This document shows, one piece after another, positions 60,175 through 64,000 of a stretch of DNA of 64,000 nucleotides. The DNA is taken from positions 36,242,722 to 36,306,721 of the forward strand of contig CM046871.1 in NCBI GenBank assembly GCA_025617745.1. Direction: 5' to 3'. Each line of letters begins with the position of its first letter. The stretch's first letter is position 1. The notes beneath the pieces are model-generated. The model saw only the letters and a list, made by a program, of their open reading frames with translations, was not told the origin of the DNA and ran no database searches. This stretch comes from Heliocidaris erythrogramma. Lineage: Eukaryota > Echinodermata > Echinoidea > Camarodonta > Echinometridae. A program made the position numbers and the translations under genes.

Positions 60175-62601
60175 TTAGCCGGAGTGCCATGGTCCGTAAA
60201 GTTGAACGGCATTCAGCCGGGTCTCCTGGAGCAGTCCCTCCAGGTCAACCCCCCGGCAGCGAGCAACTTCCTGCGCCACCTCCCCAACATAGGCTGGGGA
60301 ATTTGGCTGCACGAAGGGATCCCCCGATAGGTGGGGGGAGTCAGTTTCGATCAGGAGGCGGTCGCTAGGAACCCTCCTAAGCGCTGCCACCTGATCCTCG
60401 CCGAGCCCGCAAACCGTGCCGGAGAACCCAAAATAGCATTGGGGATAGGACTTACGCCACGCCTCCAGCTCCTGGGATGGCAGTTGGCAGCAATGGATAT
60501 GAATCCGTTGCTGCAGGCTTACCTGGCATTCCGCCAGGATAGCTCGGATCCTGCGGGAAGGGAGGCCATTCCCGGGGTCGGTCTTTTCACCCCTCATGTG
60601 GATGATTAAGACCTTCCCAGTAACCCCAAGTTTGAGGATCCGCCTGAGCAAGGTCTCCTGGTGGGGCCATTCGTCTTCATGGACAGAATAGTCCAGGCCA
60701 ACCTCGCTCACCCCGACAACCTTCGGGTCACACAGCCGGTTCTGTAGATCGGCCAAAGTGACCGGATCTACAGCCCTAGCGTGTTTGGGGTGGATCCCCA
60801 CAGCTACCCGGAAGAATTTATTCTCCGGGAATCGGATCTCCCGGTAATGAGCCGGGTCACAGTAATTTAGGATGCCTCCGCAGATCTCCACAGGCACGCG
60901 CGGTCGCCGCTGTGAGATATGCCTTATGGCCGCCATCCCCCGCTTCCCGGATCTCCGCTCCAGGCGGTCCAGATGGAAGTGGCTATCCACTGCCAACATG
61001 GGGGGTCGGGTAGCCGTTGAAGGCGCTCCCCTAGGATTTCCCGGCTCCGAACGCCGGGGAATAGAGGGTCCAGCAGGCTGAGGTTTCTCAGCCTCCGTGG
61101 TCATTAAGGGCTGGGGGCGTGGGGGAGCCCCCGCCGTCGCTGCCGCGTAGGAGCGCTCCCTAGTTGCCCCCCGAGGGGCCTTACCTCCCTGACTGGGACC
61201 CACATTATCAGAATGTGAACCGGAATGGCTCCCGGAGGTGACCCGGTGAGAGGAAGTTTTTCCCCGAGATGAACTCGGGTTTGCGGAGCGAGAGCGCTTC
61301 CTATTTGGCGAATGCGAGGAATGCACTCCGGCCGAACGCGAGGGTCCTCGTCTCTTCCCCCTGCGCCCTTCCCGGCCAGCTAGCTCATGAAGCTCTTGCC
61401 AGGCTTCTCCGGCCAGAGCATTACTCATCAGAGCAAGGCTCCTCCAGTGTAAGAGGGCCGCAAAATGGTTAGAAGGGCCCACCCTGATCCCGTCTTCAAC
61501 GGGCCAATTCATATATCGGGCCAGGTTCTCCATTTCCCCCAGAACCCATGGGGGTACGTTCCACGCGAACCGTTCCCCCTCTGCCCGGTCATTCAACCAG
61601 GCCAAGAGGAGGTTTAGGTCGTCCGAACCGACGAGTTCCTGTGCTATAAAACGCAGGCACCTTGCCTGATTCCGAGCTCTCGTTAGAGTGTACTCTTGCC
61701 CGCGCTGGGTGAGTCGCAGGCATGGGGGCATGTGGGAGTATATATGGTCCCGCAAATGTTCTGACGGGCGCCTCCCACATCCGAGAATCGGGCATACCCC
61801 CCGGACTTTCCGGAACTGCTCCTCGTGACCCTCTTGGTCGGGTCGACGATCCGGCTCCTGCTCATTCCCGTCTCGATCGGAGTCAGCTTCCCCCTCCTCT
61901 GACCCCGACTCGCCGTCCACGGCTGCACGTTCTTCCCCATTGGGCTGTGGCGGAAGTCCGGAAGGTTCTCGGGCCCCTCCATCGGAGGGTCCCGACTCCT
62001 CTCTAACCTCCATGGGTTGGGGCAAAACCTTCATGTCATGCCCCTCCCCGGGTGTCCCGAGATCCTCGGGCCTCACTTCCCCAAGGGGTGCACCGGCTTC
62101 CGTGGCGTTGAGGGGTGGCTCCGGGATCAGACCCGGGCCCCCTGCACTCGGCGTGGTGTCCAGAGAGTGTAGCTGCCTCAGGAAACCATCCGGTGGCTGA
62201 CGGGAAGCCCTGGACCGCCACCAATACGAGGTGATGGCCAGGTATAAGGGGAACCGGTGTTCCCCCCTTGCCCACCAGATAGTGTGCGGCTCATAAAATA
62301 GGTCCCCCGGCCACACGTCCCGGGGGGCCACGTTCCTTTCCTCATCAGGGTGAGGAAACCGATGAACAATATCCTCGTGTTGCCACGAGTCCAGGAGGCA
62401 CTCCTGTAGGCATTCTACCCACTGGAGCTCCCCCTGACTTAATGCTAACCGGTACTGCCCTTCAATGAGGGGCAGAATCCGGTCCTCAGGGATGGCTAAC
62501 ATGCCCCGGACTAAAATTCCGGGGTACAACAGCCTCCTCTCTGTGGTGGCATTTTCGATAACATCCCCAAAATGAGCCCCCGAGTTCATCGGGAGTTCCA
62601 T
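60175..62601 (-). CDS. C2H2-like finger plus TatD-type nuclease, third ORF of a Ty3/gypsy-like element
   Basis: An uninterrupted 808-codon ORF, GC-rich like the integrase genes upstream and unlike the host DNA. Residues 1-145 match no family I know. Residues 200-265 are acidic. C270-x4-C275-x10-H286-x3-H290 is a C2H2-like finger. Residues 405-500 are basic and Ser/Arg-rich. Residues 537-805 form a TatD-family domain with every usual metal ligand: HxH at H541/H543 (DSHFHLD), E633 (SEVGLDY), H668 (IIHMRG), H703 (HIHCC) and D754 (ETDSPHL). TatD proteins are metal-dependent 3'-5' exonucleases on a TIM-barrel fold; TATDN2 is the animal relative I would compare first. The ORF lies 197 bases after the integrase-PHD frame, the place of env in env-bearing Ty3 elements, so it is probably an element gene rather than a host gene. 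A captured host gene is the alternative. A subgenomic or spliced mRNA would be needed for expression. Confidence 0.8.
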   Translation of the reverse strand: MELPMNSGAHFGDVIENATTERRLLYPGILVRGMLAIPEDRILPLIEGQYRLALSQGELQWVECLQECLLDSWQHEDIVHRFPHPDEERNVAPRDVWPGDLFYEPHTIWWARGEHRFPLYLAITSYWWRSRASRQPPDGFLRQLHSLDTTPSAGGPGLIPEPPLNATEAGAPLGEVRPEDLGTPGEGHDMKVLPQPMEVREESGPSDGGAREPSGLPPQPNGEERAAVDGESGSEEGEADSDRDGNEQEPDRRPDQEGHEEQFRKVRGVCPILGCGRRPSEHLRDHIYSHMPPCLRLTQRGQEYTLTRARNQARCLRFIAQELVGSDDLNLLLAWLNDRAEGERFAWNVPPWVLGEMENLARYMNWPVEDGIRVGPSNHFAALLHWRSLALMSNALAGEAWQELHELAGREGRRGKRRGPSRSAGVHSSHSPNRKRSRSANPSSSRGKTSSHRVTSGSHSGSHSDNVGPSQGGKAPRGATRERSYAAATAGAPPRPQPLMTTEAEKPQPAGPSIPRRSEPGNPRGAPSTATRPPMLAVDSHFHLDRLERRSGKRGMAAIRHISQRRPRVPVEICGGILNYCDPAHYREIRFPENKFFRVAVGIHPKHARAVDPVTLADLQNRLCDPKVVGVSEVGLDYSVHEDEWPHQETLLRRILKLGVTGKVLIIHMRGEKTDPGNGLPSRRIRAILAECQVSLQQRIHIHCCQLPSQELEAWRKSYPQCYFGFSGTVCGLGEDQVAALRRVPSDRLLIETDSPHLSGDPFVQPNSPAYVGEVAQEVARCRGVDLEGLLQETRLNAVQLYGPWHSG

Positions 62602-62797
62602 TTCAGACTTGGTTAACTCTGTCTTGGTTATCCTCTGAAACTTCTGTAGTTAGACCCGTAAATTAGAGCACCTGACGTCTGGGACCTGCATTGGGAGATA
62701 CAAAGGGAAAGGAAAAATATGTTAACCCTCAGGAAATGCCCGGCTTATGTATGCCAGGTCGAAGGACCCCTATCCCGTCTTTCCACCCTGGGTTCGA
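62602..62797 (-). other. Spacer between pol and the TatD ORF
   Basis: 196 bases without an ORF. It may hold a splice acceptor or internal promoter for the downstream ORF; no clear motif was found. Confidence 0.4.
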
Positions 62798-63400
62798 CTA
62801 TACCCGGTTCGCTTCCGTGTCTATTCGACAAGGTGGACAGGAGTATTCGGCCAGTTTTTTCCCTTCACTCTCCAGGACACCTATGCACCGGCCATGATAC
62901 CACTCCTGGCATCGGTCACAACAGATCATGAACTCTCCATCGTCCGGTTTTCTGCACAAGCAGAAGATGTCATCCCGCTTAGGTGGGCGGGTTCGACACC
63001 AAGCCGGTGCTTCTCTGTTTGTGCAGAGTTTCAACCGATCTTGGTGGGCGGTGAATAGAGTGTTCTTCAGCTGAAGGCGGTATAGATCCGGGGTCCGACA
63101 TTGGATTACCCGGGCAGGGCCCTTCCAGGGTGAGCTGAGTTTCTTGCAACTCCCCTTGATATGAGCCGTGTCCAGGATAAATACCAGGTCTCCTTCCCGG
63201 AACTTCCTGCGAAAGGAATGCAGATCGTAATCCCGCTTTAAACGAGCCTGCGTGGTGCGCAGCTTCTCCCTGGCAGCCTTATGGGCAGTTTCCAATGCCT
63301 GCCGGAGCTCCTCACTGTAGGTGTCCGGATCCGATGTTCGAGTCTTCTTTGGGATAGGATACATTAAATCCGCAGGTTGGTTGGTCTCCCTACCCAACAT
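62798..63400 (-). CDS. Integrase C-terminal domain fused to a PHD finger
   Basis: 200 codons in the same frame as the integrase core and separated from it by one TGA. Residues 1-130 follow the Ty3/gypsy integrase C-terminus: a long coiled region with REKLRTTQARLKRDYD, FREGDLVFIL, then the WKGPARV (GPY/F-like) motif at 92-98. Residues 147-191 make a PHD finger with complete C4HC3 ligands: C147, C149, C161, C164, H169, C172, C188, C191, and the conserved W167 before YHGRC. The CDRCQEWYHGRC core looks like H3K4me3-reading PHD fingers such as BPTF. By analogy with chromodomains of chromoviral integrases it could direct integration to marked chromatin. The ATG at 63400 is probably not a true start; the segment belongs to pol. 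Confidence 0.85.
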   Translation of the reverse strand: MLGRETNQPADLMYPIPKKTRTSDPDTYSEELRQALETAHKAAREKLRTTQARLKRDYDLHSFRRKFREGDLVFILDTAHIKGSCKKLSSPWKGPARVIQCRTPDLYRLQLKNTLFTAHQDRLKLCTNREAPAWCRTRPPKRDDIFCLCRKPDDGEFMICCDRCQEWYHGRCIGVLESEGKKLAEYSCPPCRIDTEANRV

Positions 63401-63403
63401 CAG

Positions 63404-64000
63404 TCAGTTGGCCGTGAATCCTGTGCTTCGGTTCACGGCGCTCCGTAGCGCCCCAGCCAGCTGGGGCAGATAGCAGTCCCAACTGTTCTGGGTCTTCCCG
63501 ACGAAACAACGGACCGCATTCATAAGGGTCCGATTATAGCGTTCCACCTGCCCGTTCGCCGAAGGTCGATACGGGGTGGTGCGCGCTTTATGAATCTGAA
63601 GGACCTTACAGACATCCCGGAACAACCTGCTCTCGAAATTCCGTCCCTGGTCCGTGAAAATTTCGAACGGGTACCCAAACCTGCCGAAGAATTCCCCAAC
63701 GGCTGCTCGGGCAGTAACTTCAGCAGTTTGGGAAGGGAGGGGGATACATTCCACCCATTTGGTGAACTGGTCCACCATCATGAGAATGTGTTCATTCCCC
63801 TCCTTGGATCGGGGTAACGGCCCCATAAAGTCCAAGTGTACCCGTTCCATGGGTGATCCGGCGTGGTAGTTTTTCATCGGGCTCCGGCCGTAGCGTTCCC
63901 GAATCTTACTCTGGTTGCAGTCCGGGCACTCCCGAACGAATAACTCCACGCTCTGACCCATCCGGTACCAAAAGTACCGGGTCCGAAGTAGAGCCAACAT
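63404..64000 (-). CDS. Ty3/gypsy-type integrase core (partial, continues beyond the window)
   Basis: The 198 visible codons run off the right edge. A CPDC pair marks the end of the HHCC zinc-binding domain. The DDE catalytic triad is present: the first Asp in VHLDFMGP, the second in FTDQGRNF, the Glu in SANGQVERYNR, with the expected ~35-residue spacing between the last two. It would join retroelement cDNA to host DNA. The frame stops at TGA (63406-63404) immediately before the C-terminal domain, which stays in the same frame. Protease, reverse transcriptase and gag should lie to the right of the window. Confidence 0.92.
   Translation of the reverse strand: MLALLRTRYFWYRMGQSVELFVRECPDCNQSKIRERYGRSPMKNYHAGSPMERVHLDFMGPLPRSKEGNEHILMMVDQFTKWVECIPLPSQTAEVTARAAVGEFFGRFGYPFEIFTDQGRNFESRLFRDVCKVLQIHKARTTPYRPSANGQVERYNRTLMNAVRCFVGKTQNSWDCYLPQLAGALRSAVNRSTGFTAN

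Overview
The window is AT-rich animal genomic DNA with spliced genes and very dense transposable elements. Tc1/mariner-, hAT-, TTAA-type and foldback MITEs, a tRNA-headed SINE with an (ATT)n tail, a LINE tail and a Ty3/gypsy element are all present. The repeat vocabulary (repeats opening TATGCCTCCGCCC, frequent catgtacatgta words, a nitrobindin gene close to animal THAP4) suggests a marine invertebrate deuterostome, most likely an echinoderm. That assignment is inference from sequence style, not proof. Layout: 0.3-6.4 kb holds a six-exon minus-strand gene for a roughly 1,376-residue protein with an N-terminal Cys/His cluster and an XPG/FEN-like nuclease signature. It is probably derived from a multicopy transposon and carries a frameshifting 11-bp tandem duplication in its last exon. 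6.9-23.3 kb is a head-to-tail macrosatellite of eight units of about 2.0-2.2 kb, ended by a 500-N assembly gap. Each unit has a palindromic 5' end, subterminal inverted repeats, an optional 3' hairpin module, a tRNA-derived Pol III-like module with a T-run, five perfect CRE palindromes and a CpG-rich alternating block. A diverged solo copy lies at 25.9-28.1 kb. The organisation resembles non-autonomous Helentron/Helitron2-type (HINE) elements amplified in tandem. 23.8-30.3 kb is a MITE graveyard. 30.4-33.4 kb contains four exons of a nitrobindin (THAP4 C-terminal type) gene on the plus strand. 34-46.7 kb is intergenic: a Tc1-like element with long inverted repeats, one complete tRNA gene (anticodon TCT), a poly-G/poly-C-rich tandem and inverted segmental duplication with a LINE tail inserted in one copy, a SINE and a 205-bp-arm foldback. 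47.6-49.5 kb is an intact piggyBac-derived ORF of 612 codons in which all three catalytic aspartate motifs are lost, a candidate domesticated gene. 50.3-58.8 kb is occupied by minisatellite-like repeats with units of about 150 bp that carry many AGGTCA half-sites, often as DR1. 60-64 kb is markedly GC-rich: the 3' part of a Ty3/gypsy-like element reading leftward. It encodes a DDE integrase, an integrase C-terminal part fused to a PHD finger (separated from the core by one in-frame TGA), and a third ORF of 808 codons with a C2H2-like finger, a basic Ser/Arg-rich linker and a complete TatD-type metal-dependent nuclease domain. The strongest leads are this integrase-PHD plus zinc finger-TatD element, the tandem rolling-circle-like array whose two termini co-vary, and the catalytically dead piggyBac ORF.
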